Assembly (NCBI GenBank): GCA_012843025.1
Contig: DURT01000047.1
Span: 1-61,571 of the forward strand
Direction of reading: 5' to 3'
Source: Tissierellia bacterium
GTDB taxonomy: Bacteria > Bacillota > Clostridia > Tissierellales > Sedimentibacteraceae
Length of the DNA stretch: 61,571 nt
The stretch's first letter is position 1. Each line of letters begins with the position of its first letter. The position numbers and the translations under genes are program-made. Positions 1 through 9,191 of the stretch are shown here, in pieces. Below the pieces are notes generated by a model. It ran no database searches. It was not told where the DNA came from and worked only from the letters and a program-made list of their open reading frames with translations.

Positions 1-54
1 GATGCATTAACATTAATGGCTTATTTTGCCATTGCTTCGACACTACTATTGTAA
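1..54 (+). CDS. C-terminal end of an upstream gene (partial)
   Basis: Frame 1 is open from the first base and reads DALTLMAYFAIASTLLL before a TAA at 52-54. The residues are hydrophobic like the last membrane helix of a transporter or other membrane protein. A strong hairpin follows 6 bases later, as expected after a real gene end. The family cannot be told from 17 residues. Confidence 0.5.
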   Translation, partial: DALTLMAYFAIASTLLL

Positions 55-60
55 AAAATT

Positions 61-90
61 ACTGAGTGTTCATGTGAACACTCAGTTTTA
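61..90 (+). terminator. Rho-independent terminator
   Basis: A perfect 12-bp inverted repeat (ACTGAGTGTTCA / TGAACACTCAGT, loop TG) at 61-86 is followed by TTTTA. It closes the upstream partial gene just before the RBS of the next gene. The T tract is short, so some read-through is possible. Confidence 0.7.
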
Positions 91-100
91 AGGTGAGTAT

Positions 101-1537
101 ATGCAGGTTGGAATAGTTAAATTAAAAAAGTATGTTTTGGGAATTGCTGGTGTAATCGCTTGCATTCTTTTTATGTATGTTTTTAAAGCCCCGGTAAGTT
201 TGCAAATTCGGGCAATTGAAGCAGGAAGTAGCGGTCAGGAGGCTATGATAGTTTTAGGCATTACTTTTCTTTCTATTGCCTGGTGGGTAGGTGAGGTAGT
301 CCCTGAATGGCTTACTTCCATTGTAATGATGATTTTGTGGGTACTTTTTGGTAAAGTCCCTTTTAATGTATCCTTTTCATCTTTTGCAGGTCAGTCTGTC
401 TGGCTAATTGTGGGGGCATTCTGTTTAGCCAGGGCAGTCACTAAGACAGGATTATTTGAACGTATTGCCTATTTATTGATTAAAGCCTTTTCGCCTACAT
501 TTAACGGACAAGTTTTAGCCATGCTTGTGGTTGGAACTATCTGCTCCCCCTTAATACCAAGCGTTACAGCAAAAACGGTTTTAGGATCAACTATTGCATA
601 CAATGTGGCTAACGCCATGGGATACGCGGAAAATAGCCGGGAAAGATATGGGATTTTCCTGGCATCCTGGTTCGGATTCGGACTTACCGCATGTGCTTTT
701 AAAACGGGAAGTATTCAAGGATATACTCTCTACGGAGCCCTTCCCTATGAGGTAAGTTCTAAGTTGTCTTTTGCAAATTGGTTTGTTGCTATGATACCCT
801 GGCTTGTAATTCTCCTTATATGTTCATATTTTGCTTTAAAACTTTTATACAAACCTAAGAGGGAACACCTGTTAAAGAGCAATAGTATCTTAGATTATGA
901 TAAATTCGGTAAGATGAGCAATGAAGAAAGGGCAACGGCTGCTATATTGTTTTTTACCATTATTTTATGGATACTTGAGATTAAATTAAATATTAATGCT
1001 TCAATCACTGCCCTGCTTGCTGCCTTCTTATGTTTTCTATTTAAGATTTTAGATACTAAAGAATTATCAACTGCTGTCCCATGGGATATGGTTATTTATC
1101 TTGGAGGCGTACTTAATTTAGGCAATGTCTTTGCAATGGTTGGACTTGATACATGGTTACAGAATATTGTAAGTCCGTTTTTTGAAAATATAAATAATAT
1201 TTATTTAATCATAACACTTATTATTGCTGCTGTATTATTAGTACGGCTAATACTTGTTTCACAGAATGCCACAATTGTAATTATGCTGACCGTACTGTCT
1301 CCGGTTTTGAAACCTTTCGGTATGAGTCCTTTTATTGTTGGAATGATTATTTATACAGTTCAACCATGCTGGTTTCTTCCCTATCAGAATGTTATTTTTT
1401 CTGCAGGATTAAACTTAGCTGGTATGAATAATATAGATTATAATAAAACTATGAAGGCATGCTTTGCATACGAAATTATAAATTTTATTGCAATTTTTGC
1501 CAGCATTCCCTACTGGAGGTTATTGGGGTATATGTAA
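101..1537 (+). CDS. SLC13/DASS family anion (carboxylate) transporter
   Basis: A 478-residue polytopic membrane protein with about a dozen hydrophobic segments. It fits the SLC13/DASS (CitT-like) sodium- or anion-coupled di/tricarboxylate carriers: the two half-sites with S-x-T type motifs are recognisable (SVTAKT near residue 155 and SQNAT near residue 388), as is the N-terminal AWWVGEVVPEWLTS helix typical of the family. The RBS AAGGTGAG lies just before the ATG. The substrate cannot be read from sequence. A dicarboxylate such as succinate would suit the methylmalonyl-CoA operon that follows, but that is inference. It could also be exchange-type rather than sodium-driven. Confidence 0.8.
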   Translation: MQVGIVKLKKYVLGIAGVIACILFMYVFKAPVSLQIRAIEAGSSGQEAMIVLGITFLSIAWWVGEVVPEWLTSIVMMILWVLFGKVPFNVSFSSFAGQSVWLIVGAFCLARAVTKTGLFERIAYLLIKAFSPTFNGQVLAMLVVGTICSPLIPSVTAKTVLGSTIAYNVANAMGYAENSRERYGIFLASWFGFGLTACAFKTGSIQGYTLYGALPYEVSSKLSFANWFVAMIPWLVILLICSYFALKLLYKPKREHLLKSNSILDYDKFGKMSNEERATAAILFFTIILWILEIKLNINASITALLAAFLCFLFKILDTKELSTAVPWDMVIYLGGVLNLGNVFAMVGLDTWLQNIVSPFFENINNIYLIITLIIAAVLLVRLILVSQNATIVIMLTVLSPVLKPFGMSPFIVGMIIYTVQPCWFLPYQNVIFSAGLNLAGMNNIDYNKTMKACFAYEIINFIAIFASIPYWRLLGYM

Positions 1538-1637
1538 TGAAGTTCAGGTAAGGGATTATGATAAAGACATCCTATAAGTCATATTAAGAGTTAATTTTGC
1601 AAGAAAAAAATAAAAAAAATCATTTATTCAAGATATA

Positions 1638-1666
1638 TTGCAAAACTATCTAATTAATATTAATAT
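1638..1666 (+). promoter_or_regulatory. Putative sigma-A promoter of the methylmalonyl-CoA mutase operon
   Basis: TTGCAA (1638-1643), a 17-base spacer and TAATAT (1661-1666) lie about 30 bases before the start of the mutase gene. The rest of the 158-base gap after the transporter shows no clear terminator. Confidence 0.45.
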
Positions 1667-1695
1667 ATAACTAGATTAATCTTAGGGAGGTACCA

Positions 1696-3375
1696 ATGTT
1701 AGAAAAAGAGAAACTATCCCATATTAATGAATCTAAAAAGAAATGGGAAGAAAATGTTTTAGCTAAAGCCTTAAACAAGGCACCTGAAAGAAAAGAAGAG
1801 TTTAAATCTGGTTCAGGGCTTAAGGTTAACAGGCTATACACACCTGAAGATATAGCTAATATTGATTATGAAGAAGAAATAGGATTTCCAGGACAATATC
1901 CCTTTACTAGGGGGTATCAACCAACCATGTACAGGGGAAGACTCTGGACTATGCGTATGTATGCAGGCTTTGCAACTGCCGAAGAATCCAACAAAAGATA
2001 CAAGTACTTAGTGGAACAGGGCTCTACTGGATTATCGGTGGCTTTTGACCTGCCTACCCAAATAGGATATGATTCGGATCACCCCTTAGCCCAGGGAGAA
2101 GTGGGAAAAGTTGGTGTTGCCATAGACTCCTTAAAAGATATGGAAATATTATTTGATGGAATTCCCTTGGATAAGGTAAGTACATCCATGACCATTAATG
2201 CTCCTGCAGCAGTTCTATTGGCTATGTATATAGCAGTTGCAGAAAAGCAGGGAGTATCTACAGATAAGTTAAGAGGAACTATCCAAAATGACATTTTAAA
2301 GGAATATATTGCAAGAGGAACTTATATTTTTCCAACAGAACCATCTATGAGACTAATAACAAACATATTCGAATATTGTTCAAAAGATGTTCCAAAATGG
2401 AATACTATAAGTATTTCCGGATACCACATCAGGGAAGCCGGTTCAACTGCAGCGCAGGAAGTAGGCTTCACTTTAGCAAACGGTATAGCCTATGTGGAAG
2501 CAGCTGTTAATGCAGGTCTGGACGTAGATACATTTGCACCAAGACTATCTTTCTTCTTTAACTCCCATAACGATTTGTTTGAGGAAGTTGCCAAATTCAG
2601 AGCAGCAAGAAGATTATGGGCTAAAATTATGAAAGAAAGATTCAAGGCTAAAAATGAAAAGTCCATGATGTTGAAATTCCATACTCAAACTGCAGGATGC
2701 ACTCTTACAGCTCAGCAGCCGGATAACAACATTATAAGAGTAGCTATGCAGGCATTGGCAGCGGTACTTGGCGGTACACAATCTCTACATACTAATTCAA
2801 GAGATGAGGCCTTGGCTCTTCCAACAGAAGATTCTGTTACTATTGCTTTAAGAACCCAGCAGATTATTGCCAATGAAACAGGAGTGACAAACACTGTTGA
2901 CCCCTTGGCAGGTTCCTACTATGTGGAAGCGAAAACAAAAGAAATTGAAGAAAAAGCAATGGAATATATTACAAAAATTGATGAACTAGGTGGAGCTGCA
3001 AGAGCTATAGATTTAGGATATATTCAAAAAGAAATTTCAGACGCTGCATATCAATATCAAATGGAAGTTGAGTCCTTAGAAAGAATAGTGGTTGGTGTTA
3101 ACAAGTACCAGGTAGAAGAAGAACCACCAAAGGGACTTCTGAAGGTTGACCCGGTAGTTGCAGAAATGCAGAAAAAGAAAATTAACGAAGTGAAAGCAAA
3201 GAGAAACAATGAAGCTGTTGCTGAAAAATTGGAATTACTCAAGAAAGCTTGCCAAGGCACTGAAAATGTAATGCCATATATACTAAGTGCAGTTAAAGAA
3301 TACGCTACCTTAGGTGAAATATGTGGCGTAATGAGAGAAGTGTTTGGAGAATATGAGCAAGCAGTATTGCTTTAG
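1696..3375 (+). CDS. Methylmalonyl-CoA mutase, large (catalytic) subunit
   Basis: A 559-residue TIM-barrel subunit of adenosylcobalamin-dependent methylmalonyl-CoA mutase, which isomerises succinyl-CoA and (R)-methylmalonyl-CoA. The N-terminal segment [20 protein letters not shown] (about residues 68-87) is the family signature for CoA and substrate binding. [17 protein letters not shown] and the [17 protein letters not shown] and [10 protein letters not shown] stretches are also characteristic. The B12-binding domain is absent and is supplied by the next gene, so this is the split form; the length matches the usual 550-560 residues. RBS GGGAGG precedes the ATG. It heads an operon with the small subunit, MeaB and epimerase. 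A related acyl-CoA mutase (for example isobutyryl or ethylmalonyl type) is possible, but the epimerase argues for methylmalonyl-CoA. Confidence 0.93.
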   Translation: MLEKEKLSHINESKKKWEENVLAKALNKAPERKEEFKSGSGLKVNRLYTPEDIANIDYEEEIGFPGQYPFTRGYQPTMYRGRLWTMRMYAGFATAEESNKRYKYLVEQGSTGLSVAFDLPTQIGYDSDHPLAQGEVGKVGVAIDSLKDMEILFDGIPLDKVSTSMTINAPAAVLLAMYIAVAEKQGVSTDKLRGTIQNDILKEYIARGTYIFPTEPSMRLITNIFEYCSKDVPKWNTISISGYHIREAGSTAAQEVGFTLANGIAYVEAAVNAGLDVDTFAPRLSFFFNSHNDLFEEVAKFRAARRLWAKIMKERFKAKNEKSMMLKFHTQTAGCTLTAQQPDNNIIRVAMQALAAVLGGTQSLHTNSRDEALALPTEDSVTIALRTQQIIANETGVTNTVDPLAGSYYVEAKTKEIEEKAMEYITKIDELGGAARAIDLGYIQKEISDAAYQYQMEVESLERIVVGVNKYQVEEEPPKGLLKVDPVVAEMQKKKINEVKAKRNNEAVAEKLELLKKACQGTENVMPYILSAVKEYATLGEICGVMREVFGEYEQAVLL

Positions 3376-3386
3376 GAGGAGAGAAT

Positions 3387-3782
3387 ATGAACAGACCAAT
3401 AAGAGTATTAGTAGCAAAGCCCGGTCTTGATGGGCATGACAGAGGCGCAAAAGTAATAGCGAGAGCCCTGAGAGACGCAGGTATGGAAGTTATTTATACA
3501 GGGTTGAGACAAACTCCTGAACAAATAGTTGCAACGGCAATACAAGAGGACGTTGATGTTATAGGATTAAGTTTATTGTCAGGAGCACACAATTATTTAT
3601 TCCCAAGAGTTGCAGAACTATTAAAAGAAGAAGGAGTAGATGATGTTCTGTTAATAGGAGGAGGGGTAATCCCCAATGAGGATATACCAGGACTTAAGGA
3701 AGCAGGTATATCAGAAATATTCACACCGGGAACTCCTACAACAGAAATGATTGAATATATAAAAAATAATCTAAAAAGATGA
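3387..3782 (+). CDS. Methylmalonyl-CoA mutase, cobalamin-binding small subunit
   Basis: A 131-residue B12-binding subunit with the base-off motif D15-x-H17-x-x-G20 (DGHDRG), whose histidine ligates cobalt, and the downstream SLLSGAH and GGGVIP segments of the Rossmann-like fold. It completes the large subunit 11 bases upstream, with RBS GGAGGAG between the two. Length is as expected for a stand-alone C-terminal domain. A hairpin element follows directly after the stop codon, before meaB. Confidence 0.93.
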   Translation: MNRPIRVLVAKPGLDGHDRGAKVIARALRDAGMEVIYTGLRQTPEQIVATAIQEDVDVIGLSLLSGAHNYLFPRVAELLKEEGVDDVLLIGGGVIPNEDIPGLKEAGISEIFTPGTPTTEMIEYIKNNLKR

Positions 3783-3830
3783 TGCCCTAACCCTATTTTT
3801 GACAGAGTGAGAGACAGACAGGTTAGGACG
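3783..3830 (+). repeat. Variable-arm hairpin element, copy 1
   Basis: Directly after the TGA stop, CCTAACC (3786-3792) pairs with GGTTAGG (3821-3827) around a purine-rich loop containing GACAGAGTGAGAGAC. It resembles the copies at 21.6 kb and 56.2 kb in position (immediately after a stop), in the opening GATGAcc/CCTAACCC and in the GAC..AG.GAGA type core, though its core is the most divergent. It lies between two genes of one operon, so it might also act as an mRNA processing or attenuation hairpin. Confidence 0.4.
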
Positions 3831-3846
3831 TAGATTGGTGGTATAA

Positions 3847-4800
3847 ATGTCATATATGAAATTAATTGAAAATATGCTAAAGGGTCAAAAAAGAGCATGT
3901 GGTAAACTAATAACTATAGTGGAAAACGAACCTGAGGAAGCAGAAAAAATTTTAAGAGAAATTCACCAATATACGGGAAAGGCCCACATAATCGGTATAA
4001 CAGGCCCACCCGGTGCCGGCAAAAGCACTCTAACGGACAAAATGGTTAAAGCCTTGATTAAGGAAGGAAATAAAGTTGCTGTAATTGCTATTGATCCTAC
4101 CAGTCCCTATACAGGAGGTTCTATATTGGGAGACAGGATTCGTATGCAGGACTTAGCGTTAGATCCTAATGTCTTCATAAGAAGTATGGGAACTAGGGGG
4201 CACTTAGGAGGTTTATCCAAATATACCAAGAATGCTTTAAAAGTATTGGACGCTGCAGGATATGACTATATAATTATCGAAACGGTAGGGGTAGGGCAAT
4301 CGGAAGTAGATATAGTAAAGATTGCTGACACCATAATTATGGTGATGGTCCCTGGTTTAGGTGACGATATACAGTCTATAAAGGCAGGTATAATGGAAAT
4401 AGGAGATATTTTTGCCGTTAATAAAAGCGATTTATTTGGAGCAGACCGGACAGCAACAGAAATAAACATGATGCTTGATTTAAGTATGGATATGGAAAGA
4501 AGACCTCCTGTGGTTAAAGTAGTGGCTGCCAAAAATGAAGGTATTGATGATCTTATTAATGAAGTTAGGGAGCATATCAATTACCTTAAAAAAAGCGGCA
4601 AATTTGAAGAAAGACGAAAAAACAATTTAAAATTGGAAGTTGTTGAACTTATTGAGGAAGAACTTAGAAAAATTGTTATTTCCCACACAGATAAGGAAAG
4701 CAAATTAGATGGAGAAGTAGTTGATATTTTAAATAAAAAGAAAAATGTATATGAAGTAAGAGATGAGTTTCTGGGTAAACTTAACAGAAGCCCCAATTGA
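3847..4800 (+). CDS. meaB: MeaB/ArgK-type GTPase, methylmalonyl-CoA mutase chaperone
   Basis: A 317-residue G3E-family P-loop GTPase that loads and protects adenosylcobalamin in methylmalonyl-CoA mutase. The Walker A GPPGAGKST is at residues 53-61, followed by AIDPTSPYTGGSILGDRIRM, the ETVGVGQSE switch and the guanine-specificity motif NKSD near residue 195, all hallmarks of MeaB/ArgK. RBS GGTGG precedes the ATG. Its place between mutase and epimerase genes fixes the role. The family was once called ArgK (arginine transport kinase); that name is misleading here. Confidence 0.92.
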   Translation: MSYMKLIENMLKGQKRACGKLITIVENEPEEAEKILREIHQYTGKAHIIGITGPPGAGKSTLTDKMVKALIKEGNKVAVIAIDPTSPYTGGSILGDRIRMQDLALDPNVFIRSMGTRGHLGGLSKYTKNALKVLDAAGYDYIIIETVGVGQSEVDIVKIADTIIMVMVPGLGDDIQSIKAGIMEIGDIFAVNKSDLFGADRTATEINMMLDLSMDMERRPPVVKVVAAKNEGIDDLINEVREHINYLKKSGKFEERRKNNLKLEVVELIEEELRKIVISHTDKESKLDGEVVDILNKKKNVYEVRDEFLGKLNRSPN

Positions 4801-4817
4801 AGGAGTAGGAGGAGAAG

Positions 4818-5219
4818 ATGGTTAAAAAGATAGATCATATTGGTATCGCAGTTAAAAATTTAGAGGAAACATTAAATTTCTACGAAAATATATTGGGATT
4901 AAAATCAGAAGGAACAGAAGTTGTTGAGGAGCAAAAAGTAAAGGTGGCTTTTTTACCCATTGGGGATACGGAAGTAGAGTTGTTGGAATCAACAGAAGAA
5001 GACGGCCCTATAGCAAAATATATTGCCAAAAATGGAGAAGGGGTACAGCATATAGCCTACAGAGTTGATGATATTGAAAAAGCCATTGCTGAAATGAAAG
5101 AAAAAGGAATCAGAATGATTGACGAAAAACCCCGTTATGGAGCAGGGGGAGCAAGGATAGCATTCTGCCATCCTAAGAGTACTTTCGGAGTTTTAATAGA
5201 GCTTTGTGAAAGAGATTAA
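4818..5219 (+). CDS. mce: Methylmalonyl-CoA epimerase
   Basis: A 133-residue vicinal-oxygen-chelate protein that interconverts (R)- and (S)-methylmalonyl-CoA. Two beta-alpha-beta repeats are visible with metal ligands H7 (DHIGIAV), the histidine of GVQHIAYRV and the glutamate of LIELCE near the C terminus. [26 protein letters not shown] is the family's C-terminal pattern. Strong RBS GGAGGAG, 17 bases after meaB, last gene of the operon. Confidence 0.93.
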   Translation: MVKKIDHIGIAVKNLEETLNFYENILGLKSEGTEVVEEQKVKVAFLPIGDTEVELLESTEEDGPIAKYIAKNGEGVQHIAYRVDDIEKAIAEMKEKGIRMIDEKPRYGAGGARIAFCHPKSTFGVLIELCERD

Positions 5220-5227
5220 ACCAAAAG

Positions 5228-5260
5228 GAGATTCTTCACAGGAAGAATCTCTATATTTTT
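5228..5260. terminator. Bidirectional terminator
   Basis: GAGATTCTTC (5228-5237), loop ACAG, GAAGAATCTC (5242-5251), then TATATTTTT. It sits between the convergent epimerase and MazG-like genes and overlaps the 3' end of the latter. Confidence 0.75.
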
Positions 5261-5651
5261 ACAGCAGATTATACAAGCCTAATGTTTTTAGGTGGTTATG
5301 TTTTTCTGTTAATACATTTTCCAAACTAATGTCAAGGGCTTCGCACATGGAAGCTAAGTAGAACAAGAGTTCACCCATTTCTTCTATTATTTTATCTCTG
5401 CATTTGGGACATAATTCACCTTCAATATGTGTATCCAATTCTTGTTGGTTTTCCTCCAAGGATTTATGAGGTGAAAAAATTTGTTTTGTACCATGTATTT
5501 CAATGCATCCGCAATGGGTGGCAGACTTAAAAACAGCTCTGTTAAGCATGGATGTTTGCTCAGCCAACTTTGTTACAATATCTAGTATGCTTTTATTTAA
5601 TAACTGCAGTTCAGATGTTGTTTTTTGAAACTCACTACATCGGCATGACAT
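5259..5651 (-). CDS. MazG-like small protein with cysteine motifs
   Basis: A 130-residue protein if started at the ATG at 5651 (MSCRC...), which has RBS GAAGGGAG eight bases before it; the longer frame from 5690 has no RBS. The C-terminal part EEMGELLFYLASMCEALDISLENVL looks like the helical core of MazG/all-alpha NTP pyrophosphohydrolases, and it matches the short MazG-like proteins of Firmicutes. Cysteine pairs (CRC, CGC, CPKC) suggest a bound metal. Enzyme activity is not evident because the full E-x-x-E/E-x-x-D set of MazG is not clear. Function is unknown. Confidence 0.55.
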   Translation of the reverse strand: MSCRCSEFQKTTSELQLLNKSILDIVTKLAEQTSMLNRAVFKSATHCGCIEIHGTKQIFSPHKSLEENQQELDTHIEGELCPKCRDKIIEEMGELLFYLASMCEALDISLENVLTEKHNHLKTLGLYNLL

Positions 5652-5781
5652 GATTTCAACTCCCTTCACATAAATTATACTTAAAGACAAGCTGCAATGT
5701 CAAATACTTTATTGTTTTATAATTAGCATAAAAATTTATATATGGAATAAAATATAAAGAGTACATATATGGGGGGATTGT

Positions 5782-6219
5782 ATGAAGAGAATAGTTTCCA
5801 TAGTTGCTATATTAGTTTTCATCGCTGCAATTTTGTTTTTTTTCAGATACTTCAGAGGAAAGGGTGTACAAAACGTGAGTTTTGATACTATTGATCCTGA
5901 AAATATACCTAGACAAATTACTGAAGTGCTGCCTAACTATAGGATGAAAGAAAAAGCTTTAGTATGTAGAATAAACGATGAAATCTTTGTTGTGGTGACA
6001 AGGGGAGAGAAAAACACCGCAGGATACGAAGTTGAAATAGATAAAATTACACTGAGTGTTGATGACGGTGAAAGGGTTCTTACAGTTTATGCCCAGTACA
6101 AAGATCCTAAGCCGGGAGAAGTAACTGCACAAATTCTCACCTATCCTTTTGCTGTTGTAAAAACCGACTTGGATGAATTGCCTCAGAAGGTAATTTTAGA
6201 AAGAGAGTACAAAAACTGA
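5782..6219 (+). CDS. Membrane-anchored protein with PrcB-like C-terminal domain
   Basis: A 145-residue protein with one N-terminal hydrophobic segment (about residues 4-22, no lipobox) and an extracytoplasmic part. VVTRGEKNTAGYEVEIDKI fits the G-x-x-x-T-x-G-Y core of PrcB-type (protease complex-associated) domains. RBS GGGGGGA precedes the ATG. It is a single-gene unit closed by a strong hairpin. The partner protease, if any, is not in the window. Confidence 0.6.
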   Translation: MKRIVSIVAILVFIAAILFFFRYFRGKGVQNVSFDTIDPENIPRQITEVLPNYRMKEKALVCRINDEIFVVVTRGEKNTAGYEVEIDKITLSVDDGERVLTVYAQYKDPKPGEVTAQILTYPFAVVKTDLDELPQKVILEREYKN

Positions 6220-6230
6220 AAGTCTAATTA

Positions 6231-6286
6231 AAGGACTGTCCCTTTTGAGATTTTACGCAAAATCTTAAACGGGACAGTCCTTTTTT
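6231..6286 (+). terminator. Two-tier terminator hairpin
   Basis: AAGGACTGTCCC (6231-6242) pairs with GGGACAGTCCTT (6271-6282), followed by a T run. A second stem, AGATTTT/AAAATCT, is nested inside the loop. It closes the PrcB-like gene. Confidence 0.8.
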
Positions 6287-6387
6287 AATTTTGAAATTTT
6301 TTTATACTACAGCCCATATATTTTAATAAATGTAAAAAAAAAACATACCAATTTTCTTAAAAATAAAGTAAAATATTATAATAATGG

Positions 6388-6415
6388 TTGAAATTTTGTC
6401 GTATTGTGTTATATT
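6388..6415 (+). promoter_or_regulatory. Putative promoter of ftsEX
   Basis: TTGAAA (6388-6393), a 16-base spacer and TATATT (6410-6415) with a TG at 6407-6408 forming an extended -10. It lies 22 bases before the chosen ftsE start. Confidence 0.5.
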
Positions 6416-6436
6416 AAGTACTAAGAGGTGGAACCT

Positions 6437-7132
6437 GTGATTGAGTTTAATAATGTAACAAAAATATATAAGAAAACTTTTACCGCCGTTAGGAATATTA
6501 ATTTAAAAATAGACAGTGGCGAATTTATTTTTATTGTAGGTAAGAGCGGCGCGGGAAAAAGTACATTAATAAAATTGCTACTTAGAGAAATAAGCCCTAC
6601 ACAAGGCATAATTACATATAATAATCAGGATATTAATAAAATAAGAAAGCGCAGATTAGCGGAATACAGGCGGCATATTGGCTTCATTTTCCAGGACTAC
6701 AGACTTCTTCCCAAGTTAACTGTATATGAGAATGTTGCTTTTGCTATGGAAATGATATGCTGTCCGGCTAAGATCATTAGGCGTGAAGTACCCCTGGTAT
6801 TAAGCATGGTTGGATTAGCCGACAAAGCCAAGTACTATCCGGACGAGCTTTCAGGAGGGGAGCAGCAGCGAGTTGCCATTGCCAGGGCAGTTATTAATAA
6901 GCCGGAAACTATAATTGCCGACGAACCTACCGGTAATTTGGACTTTGAAACATCCAAGGAAATTATGAAAATTCTGACTGAAATAAACAGGCGAGGAACT
7001 ACGGTAATAATGGCAACCCATGACAGAGAAATAGTCAGCCAATACCCTAGTAGGGTAATTGAACTTAAAAACGGAATGATTATCAGAGACATCAAGGCAG
7101 GGGGAAACGAAGATGAACCCAAAGAGGATTAA
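6437..7132 (+). CDS. ftsE: Cell division ATP-binding protein FtsE
   Basis: The 231-residue ATPase of the FtsEX complex, which gates peptidoglycan hydrolases at the membrane. Walker [10 protein letters not shown] (35-43), signature LSGGEQQR, Walker [12 protein letters not shown] and the switch histidine in ATHDRE are all present. I start at the GTG at 6437 ([11 protein letters not shown]), which has AAGAGGTGG upstream; the GTG at 6428 lies within that RBS. The gene overlaps ftsX by 20 bases, as is common for translational coupling. Confidence 0.93.
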   Translation: MIEFNNVTKIYKKTFTAVRNINLKIDSGEFIFIVGKSGAGKSTLIKLLLREISPTQGIITYNNQDINKIRKRRLAEYRRHIGFIFQDYRLLPKLTVYENVAFAMEMICCPAKIIRREVPLVLSMVGLADKAKYYPDELSGGEQQRVAIARAVINKPETIIADEPTGNLDFETSKEIMKILTEINRRGTTVIMATHDREIVSQYPSRVIELKNGMIIRDIKAGGNEDEPKED

Positions 7133-8018
7133 TTACATATTTAAGCAAGCCTTTAAAAGTATGTGGCGAAATAGAATGATGGGTCTTGCTTCTATCGGAT
7201 CAGTTACCGCAGTCTTAATAATACTTGGATTTATATTAATATTGGTTTTAAATATTAATAATATTGCATTAGTTGCAAGAGAAACCTTTGACCAAATTGC
7301 AGTATACATAATGGACGGAGTGGAAGAAGAACAAATAGAAGAAATGGGAAGGGCCTTCAGACAGATTGACGGAGTTATGGGGGTAGCTTACCAAACAAAG
7401 GAATATGCTTTAGAAAAGGTTAAAAGAGACTGGGGGGAAGATGCTTTTCTATTGCAGGATTTAAGAAAAAATCCCCTGCCCAACACTTACATAGTTCAGT
7501 TAACGGACGTAAGTAAAGCAAATGAAGTTATAAAGCAGCTAGAGACCTTTGAAGGGGTAGAAAAAGTAAGGTACTATCAGGATGCAGTAAACAGCCTAAT
7601 AAAGATAGCGGATTTTGTGAAGAAAATTGGGACAGGCATAATTATAATCCTTTTATTAATAAGTATTTTTATAATTTCAAACACAATTAAAATAACCGTT
7701 TTGAACAGACAAAGAGAAATTGAACTCATGCAATATATCGGGGCTACCAACGGATTCGTAAGGGGACCCTTTATAGTTGAAGGTATTATGCTGGGACTTA
7801 TAGGTTCCTTAGTTGCTATTTTAATAATTATGCTGGGATATAACTATATAATCGATTATCTGGCAGGACGGTACCTGGCACTCTTATCAGGGATGTCAGG
7901 ATACTTGGTAGGAGTTAAAATGGTAATAAACGACCTTATTATAATATTCATGACTATTGGAATGGGCATTGGAATTTTAGGCAGCTTGGTTTCCTTAAAA
8001 AAATTCTTAAGTGTTTGA
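7113..8018 (+). CDS. ftsX: Cell division protein FtsX
   Basis: The 301-residue membrane partner of FtsE. It has a TM helix near residues 25-46, an extracytoplasmic loop (about 50-170) that would contact a coiled-coil hydrolase, and three more TM helices including the FtsX-type permease region [36 protein letters not shown] lies within the end of ftsE. The M23 hydrolase downstream is the likely target of this complex, as with CwlO or PcsB in other Firmicutes (inference from context). Confidence 0.92.
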   Translation: MNPKRINYIFKQAFKSMWRNRMMGLASIGSVTAVLIILGFILILVLNINNIALVARETFDQIAVYIMDGVEEEQIEEMGRAFRQIDGVMGVAYQTKEYALEKVKRDWGEDAFLLQDLRKNPLPNTYIVQLTDVSKANEVIKQLETFEGVEKVRYYQDAVNSLIKIADFVKKIGTGIIIILLLISIFIISNTIKITVLNRQREIELMQYIGATNGFVRGPFIVEGIMLGLIGSLVAILIIMLGYNYIIDYLAGRYLALLSGMSGYLVGVKMVINDLIIIFMTIGMGIGILGSLVSLKKFLSV

Positions 8019-8026
8019 GGTGTGCT

Positions 8027-9151
8027 ATGTTTAAAAAATCTATTGTTTTTACCTTGCTTGCAATAATTATAATAAATCTTTTTCCCGTGGAAGCAGGAGG
8101 AAGTATTGCCGATTTACAACATAAACAACAGCAATTGGAGAAACAAATTAAGGAAATTAGAAAGCAGGCACAAATTCTAAAGGAAGAAAAGAAAACTATA
8201 GAGCAGGAAATTGATGCCTTAGACAATGAAATAAGGATACTTTCCCTTGAAATAGATAGTTATGAGTTGCAGAAACAGGAATTAAATATGCAAATAGCAG
8301 AGTCGGAACAAAAAATTATTGAACTGACTGAAGAAATAGATAAAAACAACGAAGTATTGGAAGAACGCTTAAGAGCAATGTACATGCACGGAACAGCAGG
8401 CTACTTAGAAGTAATTCTCAATGCAGAAAATCTTATCGATGCTCTAACTAGAATGGACATGATACAACTAATTGTAAAAAGCGATGTGGAATTGTTAAAA
8501 GAGATAGGAGAGCAAAAGACAGAAGTTGAAGAATTAAAGTTGTCTCAGGAAATTAAAAGACATGAATTAACGGCCATAATTAACGAATTAAATTCGAAAC
8601 AGAATGAAATATTGGCAGCCTCCCGCTCCAAGGAAAATTATATGAGAAGTTTGCAAAGCAATATAGAAGAAATGCAAAGACAGGAAGCTGCCATGGAAGA
8701 ACAGTCCAAGCAAATTGAAAGAGACATTCTTGCAGCCCAGCGGGCTGTCGAATATGCAGGAGGTAAATTGCTATGGCCTGTTCCTGGCCACTACAGAATT
8801 ACATCTCATTTTGGCGGAAGGTCAGACCCTATAACTGGAGTTTGGTCAAATCACGGAGGAACGGATATAGCAGCACCTTATGGAACGCCCATCGTATCAT
8901 CTAATGATGGAGTTGTAATATTTGCAGGATGGCACTATTCTTACGGATACTACATAATTGTTGACCACGGTGGAGGAATTTCAACCTTGTACGCTCACTG
9001 TTCAAAACTGTTGGCAAGTAAAGGACAAGCAGTTTCAAAAGGAGAAACTATAGCCCTTGTAGGATCCACTGGCTATTCAACAGGAAACCACCTCCACTAC
9101 GAAGTCAGGGTTAACGGTGTAAGACAACAACCAATGGATTATTTAAAATAA
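8027..9151 (+). CDS. Murein hydrolase activator/peptidase M23 (EnvC/CwlO-like)
   Basis: A secreted protein of 374 residues from the ATG at 8027, which has GAGGTG upstream; the TTG at 8015 overlaps ftsX and lacks an RBS. It has a signal peptide (about 1-25), a long coiled coil (about 30-240, with two helices broken near 110-150), then an M23/LytM endopeptidase domain. The zinc ligands appear intact: the histidine and aspartate of HGGTDIA and the last histidine of GNHLHYEV, with YAH between. It therefore probably cuts peptidoglycan itself, unlike degenerate EnvC. Tight linkage to ftsEX suggests control through FtsX binding the coiled coil. Confidence 0.88.
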   Translation: MFKKSIVFTLLAIIIINLFPVEAGGSIADLQHKQQQLEKQIKEIRKQAQILKEEKKTIEQEIDALDNEIRILSLEIDSYELQKQELNMQIAESEQKIIELTEEIDKNNEVLEERLRAMYMHGTAGYLEVILNAENLIDALTRMDMIQLIVKSDVELLKEIGEQKTEVEELKLSQEIKRHELTAIINELNSKQNEILAASRSKENYMRSLQSNIEEMQRQEAAMEEQSKQIERDILAAQRAVEYAGGKLLWPVPGHYRITSHFGGRSDPITGVWSNHGGTDIAAPYGTPIVSSNDGVVIFAGWHYSYGYYIIVDHGGGISTLYAHCSKLLASKGQAVSKGETIALVGSTGYSTGNHLHYEVRVNGVRQQPMDYLK

Positions 9152-9158
9152 TAAATTT

Positions 9159-9181
9159 GGGACACTCCTAAGGAGTGTCCC
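9159..9181. terminator. Bidirectional terminator
   Basis: GGGACACTCCT (9159-9169), one base, AGGAGTGTCCC (9171-9181), then TATATTT. It lies between the convergent M23 and FtsH-like genes. Confidence 0.75.
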
Positions 9182-9191
9182 TATATTTGTA

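Noticed and set aside
3847..4800. Arginine kinase (ArgK) function for the GTPase
   Set aside because: The operon with mutase and epimerase and the G3E motifs make the MeaB chaperone role far more likely.
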